From an uncultured Oscillospiraceae bacterium (lineage in GTDB: Bacteria > Bacillota > Clostridia > Oscillospirales > Oscillospiraceae): a stretch of 41,611 nt of DNA. A program made the position numbers and the translations under genes. The stretch covers positions 1-41,611 of the forward strand of contig CALXCU010000135.1 in NCBI GenBank assembly GCA_944386885.1. Direction: 5' to 3'. This document shows, piece after piece, positions 34,281-41,611 of the stretch. The notes beneath the pieces were generated by a model, which had not been told where the DNA came from, did not search any database, and saw only the letters and a program-made list of their open reading frames with translations. How positions within the stretch are numbered: the first letter of the stretch is position 1; each line of letters begins with the position of its first letter.

Positions 34281-34427
34281 GACTATTATAGCACGCTGGG
34301 CGGCGGCTCAGGTGCGTGAAAAAACAAGGTATGTTTGGCAGGCCCAAACGAAGTTCGCAGAGCGGCAGTGTTGGTACATCAGAGCGGTGGGCGGCGCAGA
34401 CATCAGAATAAGGAGGCTCAGTTTGTT

Positions 34428-35069
34428 ATGAAGGAGCGGAACGAAGAGAAGAAAAAAGGCCGGTTCTCCCTCTTTAAAATCTACATGACCGGGAAGGTGG
34501 CCGGCGCGGCCGCGGGCATCGCGGTGGTGGCCGTGGTGATCGCGGCGGTGGCTATCGGCCTGCGGAGCACACACTCCTCCGAACATCAGGCCACCCGGAT
34601 CGGCTTTGAGGACATCGGTGAGCTGGCCACCCAGTCGGCCTACTGTACTGAAGTCAATGTGACGGAGGCGTCCCGGGAGCTCTTCGGCCTGACGATCCCG
34701 TTCACCCAGAGCAAGTATATCTACAGCTACGACGTGGTCATCAAGGCGGGCTTCGACTTTGGGGACATCCAGTGGAGCGTACAGGACCATGTCATTGAAG
34801 TGCGCCTGCCCGAGGTGCGGGTACTGAGCAACGAGATCGACCTGGACTCCTTCCAGGTCTACCACGAGGAGGAGAGCATCTTCCGCCCTATCACCCTGGA
34901 GGAGAACAACGAGGCCATGACCCGGCTGCGGGCGGCGGCCCAGGAAAATGCCATTGCCAACGGCCTGTTTGAGAATGCCCGGGACAACGCTGAGGCGATC
35001 CTGACCGGATTCTTCGGCGGCGTCTATGACTTGGAGGAATACGAGCTGCGCTTCGTGGAGAACGCATGA
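34428..35069 (+). CDS. DUF4230 domain-containing membrane-anchored protein
   Basis: A 213-residue protein. A basic cytoplasmic tail (KERNEEKKKGR) is followed by one membrane helix (GAAAGIAVVAVVIAAVAIGL, about residues 27-46). The extracytoplasmic domain matches DUF4230: IGELATQSAYCTEVN, then GLTIPFTQSKYIYSYDVVIK, then AGFDFGDIQWSVQDHVIEVR. The function of the family is unknown. AAGGAGG at 34410-34416 supports the ATG at 34428. A 26-residue membrane microprotein gene follows after 19 bases. Confidence 0.82.
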   Translation: MKERNEEKKKGRFSLFKIYMTGKVAGAAAGIAVVAVVIAAVAIGLRSTHSSEHQATRIGFEDIGELATQSAYCTEVNVTEASRELFGLTIPFTQSKYIYSYDVVIKAGFDFGDIQWSVQDHVIEVRLPEVRVLSNEIDLDSFQVYHEEESIFRPITLEENNEAMTRLRAAAQENAIANGLFENARDNAEAILTGFFGGVYDLEEYELRFVENA

Positions 35070-35088
35070 TGGGGAGGGGAAAGGCGGA

Positions 35089-35169
35089 ATGAAAAAGGTC
35101 CTGATTGCCTTGGCCGTTGTGGCAGCGGCGATTGTGCTGTTTTATGTGGGACTGTTCCTGACGGCCTGA
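35089..35169 (+). CDS. 26-residue single-span membrane microprotein
   Basis: A very short gene, MKKVLIALAVVAAAIVLFYV followed by GLFLTA. It has a basic start and an uninterrupted hydrophobic stretch, enough for one membrane helix. GGGGAGGGGAAAGGCGG lies directly upstream. It starts 19 bases after the DUF4230 stop and is followed by a hairpin, so it is probably the last gene of a two-gene unit. Possible partner or assembly helper of the DUF4230 protein (inference). Chance cannot be excluded at this length. Confidence 0.5.
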   Translation: MKKVLIALAVVAAAIVLFYVGLFLTA

Positions 35170-35186
35170 GGGCCGGGCGGAGCGGA

Positions 35187-35217
35187 CGTGGGGAGTGCAC
35201 AGCGCTCCCCACGCTTT
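35187..35217 (+). terminator. Possible terminator after the microprotein gene
   Basis: CGTGGGGAG pairs with CTCCCCACG around nine bases, followed by a short, interrupted CTTTCGT tail. The stem is good but the T tract is poor. Confidence 0.45.
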
Positions 35218-35251
35218 CGTCTAAGTAAGTATCTGACGAAGAGATCAGTAC

Positions 35252-35280
35252 TTGAATCTGCTTGCTGGGAGGGGTATGAT
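35252..35280 (+). promoter_or_regulatory. Promoter of the flavin reductase gene
   Basis: TTGAAT at 35252-35257, a 17-base spacer, then TATGAT at 35275-35280. A GC hairpin (GGCCGCC-TCC-GGCGGCC) lies in the leader at about 35293-35309. Confidence 0.6.
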
Positions 35281-35333
35281 AAACACAAAAACGGCCGCCT
35301 CCGGCGGCCCGATACACCAGGGAGGTTTTTGTC

Positions 35334-35906
35334 ATGAAAAAGGATCTGGGTGTCAAGCCCTATGTGTACCCCATGCCTGTGCTGATGATTGCGACGTACA
35401 ATGCCGACGGGACGGTGGATGTGATGAACATGGCCTGGGGCGGCGTATGCGCGGAGAATATGGTGGCCCTGAATCTTGACGAGGATCACAAGACCAGCCA
35501 GAACATCAAGGAGCGTGGGGCCTTTACCCTGAGCGTGGCTGACGTGGCCCACCTGGACGAGGCCGACTTTTTCGGCATTGCCACTGGCAACAAAATGGCC
35601 GATAAGTTCGAGCGCAGCGGCCTGCACGCGGTTAAGAGCACCCGGGTGGACGCCCCCGTGGTAGAGGAGTTCCCCCTGACCCTGGAGTGCAAGGTGGCTG
35701 AGCTCCAGCATACCAGCTATGGATTCCGGGTGCTGGGCGAGATCGTCAATGTCCTGGCCGAGGAGTCGGTGCTGGATGAGAAGGGGAACGTAGACGCGGC
35801 TAAGCTGGACGCCTTTGCCTTTGATCAGTTCCGCAGCGGCTATTACCGCATGGGCGAGAAGGTGGGCCAGGCATGGAACAGCGGTGCGAAATTTATGAAG
35901 AAATAG
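35334..35906 (+). CDS. Flavin reductase family protein (flavoredoxin-like)
   Basis: A 190-residue FMN-binding split-barrel protein. VYPMPVLMIATYNADGTVDV followed by NMAWGGVCAENMVAL is the family start. TSQNIKERGAFTLSVADVAH contains the FMN-contacting region, and LECKVAELQHTSYGFRVLGE is the second half. Such proteins bind FMN and transfer electrons or reduce flavin in the cytoplasm. GGGAGG near 35320 supports ATG 35334. It is a single-gene unit with its own promoter, convergent with nrdR. Confidence 0.9.
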   Translation: MKKDLGVKPYVYPMPVLMIATYNADGTVDVMNMAWGGVCAENMVALNLDEDHKTSQNIKERGAFTLSVADVAHLDEADFFGIATGNKMADKFERSGLHAVKSTRVDAPVVEEFPLTLECKVAELQHTSYGFRVLGEIVNVLAEESVLDEKGNVDAAKLDAFAFDQFRSGYYRMGEKVGQAWNSGAKFMKK

Positions 35907-35917
35907 GCTATAGTGAG

Positions 35918-35960
35918 AACCGTGGGCCGGAGCATGCCGCTCCGGCCCACGGTTTATTTT
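35918..35960 (+). terminator. Bidirectional terminator between the flavin reductase gene and nrdR
   Basis: AACCGTGGGCCGGAGC pairs with GCTCCGGCCCACGGTT, followed by TATTTTT on the + strand. On the minus strand the stem is followed by CTCACTAT, weaker. Its 3' end overlaps the last bases of nrdR. Confidence 0.85.
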
Positions 35961-36409
35961 TCCTTAATCAGCTTGTTGAGCTCTTCCATAAAGGTGCTCA
36001 CGTCCTTGAATTGCCGGTAGACGGAGGCAAAGCGTACATAGGCCACCTCATCCACGTGCTTGAGCCGCTCCATCACCATCTCGCCGATGCGGGTGGTGGG
36101 GACCTCCCGGTCCATCTGGGTCTGAAGGGACTGCTCGATCTCGTTGGCGATGGACTGTAGGGCGTCCAACGGCACCGGGCGTTTTTCACAGGCCCGCACC
36201 ATGCCGCCCAGGACCTTGCCCTTGTCAAAGGTCTGGCGGCTGCCGTCCTTTTTGATGACCACCAGAGGGAGGCTCTCCATAGTCTCGTAGGTGGTGAAGC
36301 GTTTATGGCAAACCAGGCACTCCCGGCGGCGGCGGATGCTGGTGCCCTCATCGGAGGGCCGGGAATCCACCACCCGGCTCTCGGGGTTCGAGCAATAGGG
36401 ACATTTCAT
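35954..36409 (-). CDS. nrdR: Transcriptional repressor NrdR
   Basis: A 151-residue regulator that represses ribonucleotide reductase genes in response to dATP/ATP. The N-terminal zinc ribbon is [17 protein letters not shown]...[12 protein letters not shown], with four cysteines. The ATP-cone domain follows ([20 protein letters not shown] onward). The length agrees with the usual ~150 residues. AGGAGG lies 10 bases before ATG 36409. On the minus strand a TATAAT (36492-36487) upstream is the likely -10. Confidence 0.96.
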   Translation of the reverse strand: MKCPYCSNPESRVVDSRPSDEGTSIRRRRECLVCHKRFTTYETMESLPLVVIKKDGSRQTFDKGKVLGGMVRACEKRPVPLDALQSIANEIEQSLQTQMDREVPTTRIGEMVMERLKHVDEVAYVRFASVYRQFKDVSTFMEELNKLIKEK

Positions 36410-36587
36410 ACGATGGAACCTCCTGGTCAATACGGGGCGCGGCCCCTGTGCCATCTCTGTGAGCGGGCCGTCCGTTATCCGCACCCATTATAGCACGGGA
36501 CAGACATTTTTTGTACTATTATTTTTCCAGTTTCCGTATGGCCGGCAGGGAGAGCGGTTACAATATCCCTGCAAGGGAGGTGATACC

Positions 36588-36728
36588 ATGCAAAATCACT
36601 ACGAGGACCTGAACAAGACCAACAAGTCCAAGAACCCCTCCGCGCAGGACAAGAAGCAGGGGGGCGCCCAGAATAAGAAGCAGGGCGGCGAGGCCCAGAA
36701 CAAAAGCCAGCCTCAGAGCCAGTACTGA
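36588..36728 (+). CDS. 46-residue Lys/Gln/Asn-rich small protein
   Basis: A short gene with an excellent ribosome binding site (AAGGGAGGTGATACC before ATG 36588) and a terminator. The protein is very hydrophilic. It starts MQNHYEDLNKTNKSKNPSA and then carries the repeated words KKQGG and AQNK. There is no signal peptide or membrane helix. The composition recalls small acid-soluble spore proteins of gamma type (Gln/Asn/Lys-rich repeats). A GTATG-N18-TACAATA arrangement (36536-36565) could be a forespore-type promoter. Both points are suggestive only, and the function is unassigned. Confidence 0.7.
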   Translation: MQNHYEDLNKTNKSKNPSAQDKKQGGAQNKKQGGEAQNKSQPQSQY

Positions 36729-36755
36729 GCCCCGGCCCGGAAGGCAGACCGCAGC

Positions 36756-36783
36756 GGCGGCCCGCTTTCCGGGCCGCCTTTTT
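36756..36783 (+). terminator. Terminator after the 46-residue gene
   Basis: GGCGGCCCG (36756-36764) pairs with CGGGCCGCC (36770-36778) around CTTTC, followed by TTTTT. Confidence 0.9.
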
Positions 36784-36834
36784 GCGGGTCCTTCCGCCGG
36801 CGAAAAAAAGAGGAAAAATTTTTGAAATTCATGC

Positions 36835-36862
36835 TTGACATTTTCCCGCTTTCTGTTATAAT
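36835..36862 (+). promoter_or_regulatory. Promoter of tRNA-Gln
   Basis: A perfect TTGACA at 36835-36840, a 16-base spacer, then a perfect TATAAT at 36857-36862; the tRNA starts 34 bases later. Confidence 0.85.
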
Positions 36863-36896
36863 AAATCCTGCGCTCGGCGAGAGCGCGAAACAAAAT

Positions 36897-36970
36897 AGCG
36901 GGTTTGTGTAAGGGTAGCACAGCAGACTCTGACTCTGTATGTGAGGGTTCGAATCCTTCACCCGCTGCCA
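36897..36970 (+). tRNA. tRNA-Gln(CTG)
   Basis: A 74-base tRNA with encoded CCA. The acceptor AGCGGGT pairs with ACCCGCT, with discriminator G. The anticodon stem GCAGA/TCTGT encloses CTCTGAC, giving anticodon CTG. The T-arm GAGGGTTCGAATCCTTC is normal. A strong promoter and a perfect terminator flank it. Confidence 0.93.
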
Positions 36971-37006
36971 AAGAGGACGCCAGTCTTAAGACTGGCGTCC
37001 TCTTTT
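36971..37006 (+). terminator. Terminator of tRNA-Gln
   Basis: AAGAGGACGCCAGTCTT is followed immediately by its exact reverse complement and TT. It starts right after the CCA. Confidence 0.88.
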
Positions 37007-37037
37007 GATTTGGACGGCCGTCCTCACCGATCTCCGG

Positions 37038-37076
37038 AAAAAAAGCCGTCCGGCCTCTCCCAAAGAGAGGCCGGAC
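37038..37076 (-). terminator. Terminator after the GT2 glycosyltransferase gene
   Basis: On the minus strand GTCCGGCCTCTC pairs with GAGAGGCCGGAC around five bases, followed by GGC and seven T residues. Confidence 0.88.
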
Positions 37077-37099
37077 AGCAGGAGAAAGGGAAAGAGGTC

Positions 37100-38374
37100 T
37101 TACGGAGTGGTCAAGCGGTTGCGGCTGCCGTGGTAGATGGGCTTCCACTCTACCTTTTTCACCAGGGCCGCAATGGAGATGGGCACATAGGTAAACATAA
37201 AGATGGGGAAGGTGAACATGTAGGCAACTTTCCGCAGCGGGGAGACATGGATCTGCTTCCACTCGGTCAGAGTCGTGATCAGGCCGAAGAGGAACAAGCC
37301 CAGATAGAAATTGACGATGGCCATGCTGAGAAACTCCAGCGTCACGTCGATGACCTGCTTGGCGATGTAGGGGGGTTCACTGAGGCAGGCAAACAGGATG
37401 ATGGCGTTAAAGAGGAGGCCCACCAGGGTGAGGAACATGCCCGGCGCCACAGTCATGAGCATGTCATAACAGGAGAATCCCTTCCGTCCGCCCCGGAAGC
37501 AGTTCCGGATCAGGGAACAGCCATATTTCAGGTCCACCTGATAGAAGCCCTTGGACCAGCGCAGGCGCTGATCCCAGGATTGGCGGAAGGTAACGGGCTG
37601 CTCGTCGTAGATGACTGCCTTCTCACAGTAGCCGATGGTGCCGCCCTGGAGGGCGGTGCTGACGGAGAACTCAATATCCTCGGTGAGCAGATGATAGGGC
37701 CAGCCGTTGTTGGCGCGAATGACCTGGGCAGAGACCAGGAAGCCGGTGCCGGAGACATGGCAGCTGGCGCCCAGCTTCATGCGGGGGGCGTTGAGGAAAC
37801 GGGCCTCCCGCAGGAACCAGAGCCCATACCCGGCGGAGATCCAGTTTTCACCGAAATTCTTGGAGTTGCGGTAACAGGTGATGGCGGCATAGTCGCCGCT
37901 GTCAAAGGTCTTGTTCATCTCGGCGACAAAATTGGAGTCCACATAATTGTCCGCATCAAAGATAAAATAGCCGTCATACGGATCCCGGCCCTCGGTGCGC
38001 AGGCGCCGGAACAGATAGTCCAGGGCGTACCCCTTCCCCACCTGGGAGCGGTTGAACCGCTGGTAGACGAAGGCGCCGGCGGACTTGGCCACCTGGGCGG
38101 TGTTGTCGGTGCAGTTGTCGGCCACGACGTAAATATCCAGCAGCTCGGCCGGGTAGCGCTGGGCTTTTAGACTTCGGATCAGGTCTGCGATGACGTTGGC
38201 CTCATTCCGGGCGGAGATCACCGCGGCAAAGCGGTGGAGCGTTTTCGCATCCGGCTCCGGCTTGCCCCGCTTGCGCTGGACCAGGCCCACCAGGAGGTAG
38301 ACCAGCTGGTAGAAATAAGCCAGGGTCAGGACGACCGCAATGGCCAGGTTGAAACAGGTCACGAATCGAAGCAT
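37100..38374 (-). CDS. Processive-type GT2 glycosyltransferase, membrane protein
   Basis: A 424-residue membrane glycosyltransferase. An N-terminal helix (LAIAVVLTLAYFYQLVYLLV) precedes the GT-A domain. The D,D,D,QxxRW set is complete: VVADNCTDNT (first Asp), FDADNYV (DxD), LLTEDIEFS (TED) and QRLRWSKGFYQ (QRLRW). Four or more C-terminal helices follow. This layout is shared with cellulose, hyaluronan and poly-GlcNAc synthases (BcsA/NodC/PgaC type), so it probably polymerises an activated sugar across the membrane; product unknown. ATG 38374 follows GAGGT by 8 bases; in-frame ATG 38389 is less well placed. It has its own promoter and terminator. Confidence 0.88.
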   Translation of the reverse strand: MLRFVTCFNLAIAVVLTLAYFYQLVYLLVGLVQRKRGKPEPDAKTLHRFAAVISARNEANVIADLIRSLKAQRYPAELLDIYVVADNCTDNTAQVAKSAGAFVYQRFNRSQVGKGYALDYLFRRLRTEGRDPYDGYFIFDADNYVDSNFVAEMNKTFDSGDYAAITCYRNSKNFGENWISAGYGLWFLREARFLNAPRMKLGASCHVSGTGFLVSAQVIRANNGWPYHLLTEDIEFSVSTALQGGTIGYCEKAVIYDEQPVTFRQSWDQRLRWSKGFYQVDLKYGCSLIRNCFRGGRKGFSCYDMLMTVAPGMFLTLVGLLFNAIILFACLSEPPYIAKQVIDVTLEFLSMAIVNFYLGLFLFGLITTLTEWKQIHVSPLRKVAYMFTFPIFMFTYVPISIAALVKKVEWKPIYHGSRNRLTTP

Positions 38375-38437
38375 ACTCTCATACCTCATTCCTAAGGGGA
38401 GACCCGCCCCTGAAATTGCTGTGTGGCTGTGGGAGAT

Positions 38438-38465
38438 ATGATAGCACCTTCTAAAAAGATTACAA
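38438..38465 (-). promoter_or_regulatory. Candidate promoter of the GT2 gene
   Basis: On the minus strand: TTGTAA (38465-38460), a 16-base spacer, then TATCAT (38443-38438), about 64 bases before the start codon. Confidence 0.5.
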
Positions 38466-38598
38466 GACCTTTTCAAAGTAATTAATAAAATGTTAATAAA
38501 CTGTTTAGAAATCTGACGGAAACAATCGGAGATCCCAAGTAAATTTTCATTAATGATGCAGAAAAAAGGGAAAATGTGAACTTTTTTGTCTGAAACAG

Positions 38599-39252
38599 TC
38601 AATCTCGTTTTGCTGCTTGCGCGAGCCAGGCCTTTGCCTCCTCCACCAGCTCCATAAGCTTGAACTTGACCACATAGCCCTGGCCGTCCCCAATGATAAG
38701 GGCGGTTTGCTCCTCATCCAGGCCGGTCTGGGCGGCGGTCTGGTTCACGGTCTCCGACACAGAACCCAGGCACAGAGGGGGAAAGACCACGCACCACCAA
38801 TTCTGCCCCTCGCCAGCGCCGATGGACAGGCGCAGCGCCGTGTAAGCCCCGGCGGGGAGCGCAAAATCCGAATAGGTGCGGGTGGGGAACCAGACGCCGT
38901 CCTCCAGGGAGGCGGTCACCGGATAGTCGTATCCGGCCGCCGCCACGGCGTCTGCCCCTGCCTGGGCCAGCTGTGGAAGCGCTTCCGCCAGCGCGGCCTG
39001 GGCCTGACCGGGGGTGGCGGAGTCCGGGATGAGACCCTGCGCTTCCGCCAGCACCGCGTCCCGGACCTGGAGCTTGAGGGCCTGGTCCTGGGGGCTGTCC
39101 GAGTTGGCCAGCACATGGAGACGGACCAGACGCCCGGCCAGGTCCTGCTGCTGCCGGTCCAGGACGGCGCCCAGCAGGGCGGCCAGGGCTACGCCCAGGA
39201 GCAGGGCGGCTTCCCAGCGGCGGAGTTTGTGGGTAAAAGAAGTGTGCTTCAT
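38599..39252 (-). CDS. spoIIR: Stage II sporulation protein R (SpoIIR)
   Basis: A 217-residue exported signalling protein. Made in the forespore, SpoIIR crosses to the intermembrane space and triggers SpoIIGA to process pro-sigma-E in the mother cell. The N-terminal membrane/signal segment is ALLLGVALAALLGAVL. VRLHVLANSDSPQDQALKLQ, then VRDAV, is diagnostic, as is WWCVVFPPLCLGSVSE near the C-terminus. ATG 39252 follows GGATGG by 8 bases; ATG 39264 (four residues longer) is the alternative. The forespore role fits sigG elsewhere in the window, although the genes are 25 kb apart. Confidence 0.94.
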   Translation of the reverse strand: MKHTSFTHKLRRWEAALLLGVALAALLGAVLDRQQQDLAGRLVRLHVLANSDSPQDQALKLQVRDAVLAEAQGLIPDSATPGQAQAALAEALPQLAQAGADAVAAAGYDYPVTASLEDGVWFPTRTYSDFALPAGAYTALRLSIGAGEGQNWWCVVFPPLCLGSVSETVNQTAAQTGLDEEQTALIIGDGQGYVVKFKLMELVEEAKAWLAQAAKRD

Positions 39253-39394
39253 CGTGTTCACCATCCGTATGTAATTCTTCTAGATTTTAAGAAAGGGGAG
39301 GCTCCCCCGTCTGCGTCTGGATCTATTGTGGCCCCTGCGGCGGCGGGCTAAACTGGATTTTGGGAAAAAATTGGAGGCAAGAGGCGCTGATCCC

Positions 39395-39423
39395 TTGCAT
39401 TCCAGAAGGGGAGTGGTTATACT
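39395..39423 (+). promoter_or_regulatory. Promoter of the homocysteine S-methyltransferase gene
   Basis: TTGCAT at 39395-39400, a 17-base spacer, then TATACT at 39418-39423; start codon 64 bases later. Confidence 0.6.
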
Positions 39424-39486
39424 GTATACGAATATTGCGCGGCCTCCCGTCTGGGGACCGCTGAATGTTAAGGAGGATGCCTTATC

Positions 39487-40725
39487 ATGGATCGGATTCC
39501 CTTGCCCCTGCTGCTGGACGGCGCGACGGGGAGCGAGCTGCTCCGCCGGGGAATGCCGGCCGGAGCGTGCACCGAGGCGTGGGTGCTGGAACACCCGGAG
39601 GCGCTGAAGGAGCTCCAGCGGGCCTATGTGGATGCGGGCGCGGGCGCGGTGTTGGCACCCACCTTTGGGGCGAACGCGGTCCGGCTGGAGGAGCAGGGTT
39701 TGACGGGCAAAGTGGAGGAGTACAACCGCCGCCTCGTGGCCCTTTCCCGGGATGCGGTGGGGGGACGGGCCCTGGTGGCCGGGGATCTGGGCCCCACGGG
39801 CAAGAGCATTCCGCCCTTCGGTGCATTCTCCTTTGAAATGCTGGAGGCGGTCTACATGGAGCAGGCCGCCGCGCTGGAGCGGGCGGGGGTGGACTTCTTT
39901 GTCATCGAGACCATGGTGAGCATGCCCGAGGCCCGCGCCGCCCTGCTGGCCGTGCGCAGCGTGTCCGACAAGCCGGCGGTGGTGACATTTACCTGCGATG
40001 AGAACGGCCGCACCCCCTCGGGCACCGATGTGCTGGCCGCTCTCATCGTCATGCAGGGCATGGGGGCGGCCGCCTTTGGCCTGAACTGCTGCGGCGGGCC
40101 GGAGGCGGTGGCGGAGCAGCTGCGCCGCCTGACCCCCTATGCCACCATCCCCCTGGCGGCCAAGCCCAGCGCCGGGATGCCGGAGCACGGGCCGGATGGA
40201 CTGCGTTATCCCTGCCCGCCGGAGGATTTCGCCCGCTGGGTCCCGGAGTTTGCTGCAGCGGGGGCGCGGATCTTTGGCGGCTGCTGCGGCGCGGGGCCGG
40301 AGCACCTGGCCGCTCTGGCCAATGCGGTGAAGAAGGTGGACTTTTCCGCTTTCCCGCCGGTGGAACGGGACCCGGACGTGATCCCCTGCGCCAGCGAGAC
40401 GGAAGCGCGCTTTATTACCCCGGATGTAGACGTGGGGGAGGAGATCGCGTGCTCCTCCGATCTGATGGAGGACATTCTGGAGGCCGAGGAGGAGTTTCCA
40501 CAGGGTGCGCTGAAGATTGAAATTATGGAGGAGGACGACCTGGCCCTCTTCGCTGAGAATCAGTATGTGATCAAAGACCCTCTGTGCATCTCTACCGATG
40601 TGCCTGAGCTGCTGGAGGGGGCCCTGCGGGCGTTCCAGGGCCGGGCCTTCTGGGACGGCACCGAGGAGCTGGACAGCGCTTTCCTGGAGCGGATGCGGGA
40701 CCGCTATGGGCTCATCCTTTTATAA
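39487..40725 (+). CDS. Homocysteine S-methyltransferase family protein
   Basis: A 412-residue protein. The first ~295 residues are a homocysteine S-methyltransferase barrel like the N-terminal module of cobalamin-dependent methionine synthase ([20 protein letters not shown], then [17 protein letters not shown]). The three zinc-binding cysteines are visible in [12 protein letters not shown] and [12 protein letters not shown]. The C-terminal ~115 residues, from about [12 protein letters not shown], are acidic. They do not look like the folate- or B12-binding modules of MetH, and I do not recognise them. Anaerobic Firmicutes often have MetH split into separate proteins, so this may be one piece. 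AAGGAGG precedes the ATG at 39487. Confidence 0.88.
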   Translation: MDRIPLPLLLDGATGSELLRRGMPAGACTEAWVLEHPEALKELQRAYVDAGAGAVLAPTFGANAVRLEEQGLTGKVEEYNRRLVALSRDAVGGRALVAGDLGPTGKSIPPFGAFSFEMLEAVYMEQAAALERAGVDFFVIETMVSMPEARAALLAVRSVSDKPAVVTFTCDENGRTPSGTDVLAALIVMQGMGAAAFGLNCCGGPEAVAEQLRRLTPYATIPLAAKPSAGMPEHGPDGLRYPCPPEDFARWVPEFAAAGARIFGGCCGAGPEHLAALANAVKKVDFSAFPPVERDPDVIPCASETEARFITPDVDVGEEIACSSDLMEDILEAEEEFPQGALKIEIMEEDDLALFAENQYVIKDPLCISTDVPELLEGALRAFQGRAFWDGTEELDSAFLERMRDRYGLILL

Positions 40726-40817
40726 TAAGGAGAAGGCGCAAATGCATATCCGCCGCCGGGCTGGATAGCCTGACGGGAAAAAGCCTCTAAAAAGGCTGGA
40801 AAACAGCGTTTTTTTCC

Positions 40818-40846
40818 TTGACGGGGGAGAAGTCCTATGGTATAAT
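40818..40846 (+). promoter_or_regulatory. Promoter of the L7Ae-rpsL unit
   Basis: TTGACG at 40818-40823, a 17-base spacer, then a perfect TATAAT at 40841-40846. The leader to the first start codon is about 65 bases. Confidence 0.8.
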
Positions 40847-40917
40847 CCAAAATTGCGCAGGCCGTTGCGGCCAAAGCAAAGACAGCCGGCAAGAGGGCCC
40901 GGAAGGAGGCACATGCG

Positions 40918-41160
40918 ATGCTGGACGAGCTGAAAAAGGGACGCAGGGTCGTGGGTGCCAAGCAGACCAAGCGGGCCCTGGGCGATGGAAGCGCCCAGCG
41001 CATCTATCTGGCCATGGACGCCGATCCCCGCGTGGTGGGGCCGGTGGAGGCCATGGCCCAGGAGCGGGGCGTCGCCGTAGAGCGGGTGGAGCATATGAAA
41101 GAGCTCGGCTCCGCCTGCGGAATCGCGGTGGGCGCGGCGGTTGCCGCCCTGCTGCACTGA
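40918..41160 (+). CDS. L7Ae/L30e-family ribosomal-like protein (YbxF type)
   Basis: An 80-residue RNA-binding protein of the L7Ae/L30e/S12e/Gadd45 fold. [20 protein letters not shown], then [16 protein letters not shown], and the C-terminal [17 protein letters not shown] match YbxF/YlxQ-like proteins that bind kink-turns. The position directly before rpsL is the conserved place of ybxF in the Firmicute str region. AAGGAGG lies before ATG 40918. An inverted repeat separates it from rpsL. Confidence 0.9.
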   Translation: MLDELKKGRRVVGAKQTKRALGDGSAQRIYLAMDADPRVVGPVEAMAQERGVAVERVEHMKELGSACGIAVGAAVAALLH

Positions 41161-41169
41161 ATCATTTGG

Positions 41170-41204
41170 TTTTAACGGAATAATCTTCGGATATTCTGTT
41201 AAAA
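41170..41204 (+). promoter_or_regulatory. Stable hairpin between the L7Ae-like gene and rpsL
   Basis: TTTTAACGGAAT (41170-41181) pairs with ATTCTGTTAAAA (41193-41204, one G-U) around an 11-base loop containing TTCGG. It is followed by AATAAAATCC, not T residues, so it is not a typical terminator. It may be a processing site or a regulatory structure for rpsL. Confidence 0.5.
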
Positions 41205-41244
41205 TAATAAAATCCAAGACTAGAAAGAAAGGAGGAACCACTTC

Positions 41245-41611
41245 ATGCCTACTTTTAACCAGCTGGTCCGCAAGGGCCGCGAGCAGGCGAGCTACAAGTC
41301 CACTTCTCCTGCTATGCAGTACGGCCTGAATACCCTGAAGAACCGGGAGACCAACCTGCCTTCCCCCCAGAAGAGAGGTGTCTGCACCGCGGTGCGTACC
41401 GCCACTCCCAAGAAGCCCAACTCCGCGCTGCGTAAGATCGCCCGTGTGCGTCTGACCAACGGCTACGAGGTCACCGCCTATATCCCCGGCGTGGGCCACA
41501 ACCTGCAGGAGCACTCTGTGGTCATGATCCGCGGCGGCCGTGTCAAGGACCTGCCCGGCGTGCGTTACCACATCATCCGCGGCACTCTGGATACCCAGGG
41601 CGTCAACGGCC
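41245..41611 (+). CDS. rpsL: 30S ribosomal protein S12 (partial, runs off the window)
   Basis: The first 122 codons of rpsL. The protein starts [19 protein letters not shown] and is colinear with S12. The decoding-site segments [12 protein letters not shown] and [13 protein letters not shown] both have the wild-type lysines whose mutation gives streptomycin resistance, so no such resistance is predicted. AAGGAGG lies before ATG 41245. Only the last ~15-20 residues are missing. Confidence 0.97.
   Translation, partial: MPTFNQLVRKGREQASYKSTSPAMQYGLNTLKNRETNLPSPQKRGVCTAVRTATPKKPNSALRKIARVRLTNGYEVTAYIPGVGHNLQEHSVVMIRGGRVKDLPGVRYHIIRGTLDTQGVNG

Noticed and set aside
40742-40768. 8-codon frame (MHIRRRAG) with an AAGGAG site after the methyltransferase gene
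   Set aside because: Too short to support. The AAGGAG just after the stop codons can be chance, and no regulatory hairpin is linked to it.

Overview
The window looks like chromosomal DNA of a GC-rich, spore-forming, anaerobic Firmicute, most likely a gut Oscillospiraceae/Clostridia member of the Flavonifractor-Pseudoflavonifractor-Lawsonibacter kind. The evidence is Firmicute-type ribosome binding sites (AGGAGG), sporulation genes (whiA, sigG, spoIIR), a complete [FeFe]-hydrogenase maturation set, and house-keeping proteins of clostridial type. The genus is an inference from style and gene content, not a search result.

Layout. 1-9.7 kb: the tail of whiA, dnaE (DNA polymerase III alpha), a small DUF2500 membrane protein, a convergent putative immunity-type protein, the sbcD-sbcC nuclease pair and an aldo/keto reductase. 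9.7-14.3 kb: a patch with signs of decay or transfer. It holds an Hsp20 remnant, a lower-GC secreted DUF6273/transglutaminase-like/copper-amine-oxidase-N-like protein, tRNA-Gly(CCC), sigG, tRNA-Ser(TGA), tRNA-Ser(GCT) and the C-terminal scrap of a tyrosine integrase just downstream of the tRNA pair.

14.4-27.4 kb is an accessory redox and hydrolase region, almost all on the + strand. It contains a lipoprotein alpha/beta hydrolase, a DUF4405 membrane protein, a second hydrolase and a LysR regulator. A long run of genes follows: lipoprotein hydrolase, lipoprotein flavodoxin, FMN reductase, MATE transporter, a deletion scar joining a flavoprotein gene to an SDR gene, two aldo/keto reductases, an S-layer-anchored flavodoxin and an iron-containing alcohol dehydrogenase. 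Two promoters in this region share the same composite element (TATACC, 10 nt, TCGGAACTTCC, 19 nt, TAYAAT). They flank the LysR gene, which suggests one regulon. Two flavodoxin domains predicted to lie outside the membrane are the most unusual content of the window.

27.4-28.2 kb holds an IS200/IS605-type left-end fragment, then a strong promoter and a structured leader with two consecutive terminators ahead of the hydrogenase maturation operon (TM1266-like regulator, hydE, hydG, hydF; 28.2-32.2 kb). 32.4-41.6 kb is mostly core genes: ptsI, a DUF4230 protein with a 26-residue membrane microprotein, a flavin reductase, nrdR, a 46-residue Lys/Gln/Asn-rich protein, tRNA-Gln(CTG), a processive-type GT2 glycosyltransferase, spoIIR, a homocysteine S-methyltransferase, an L7Ae-family protein and the start of rpsL, which runs off the window.

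All reading is by eye. Family names rest on recognised motifs, and no database search was possible.
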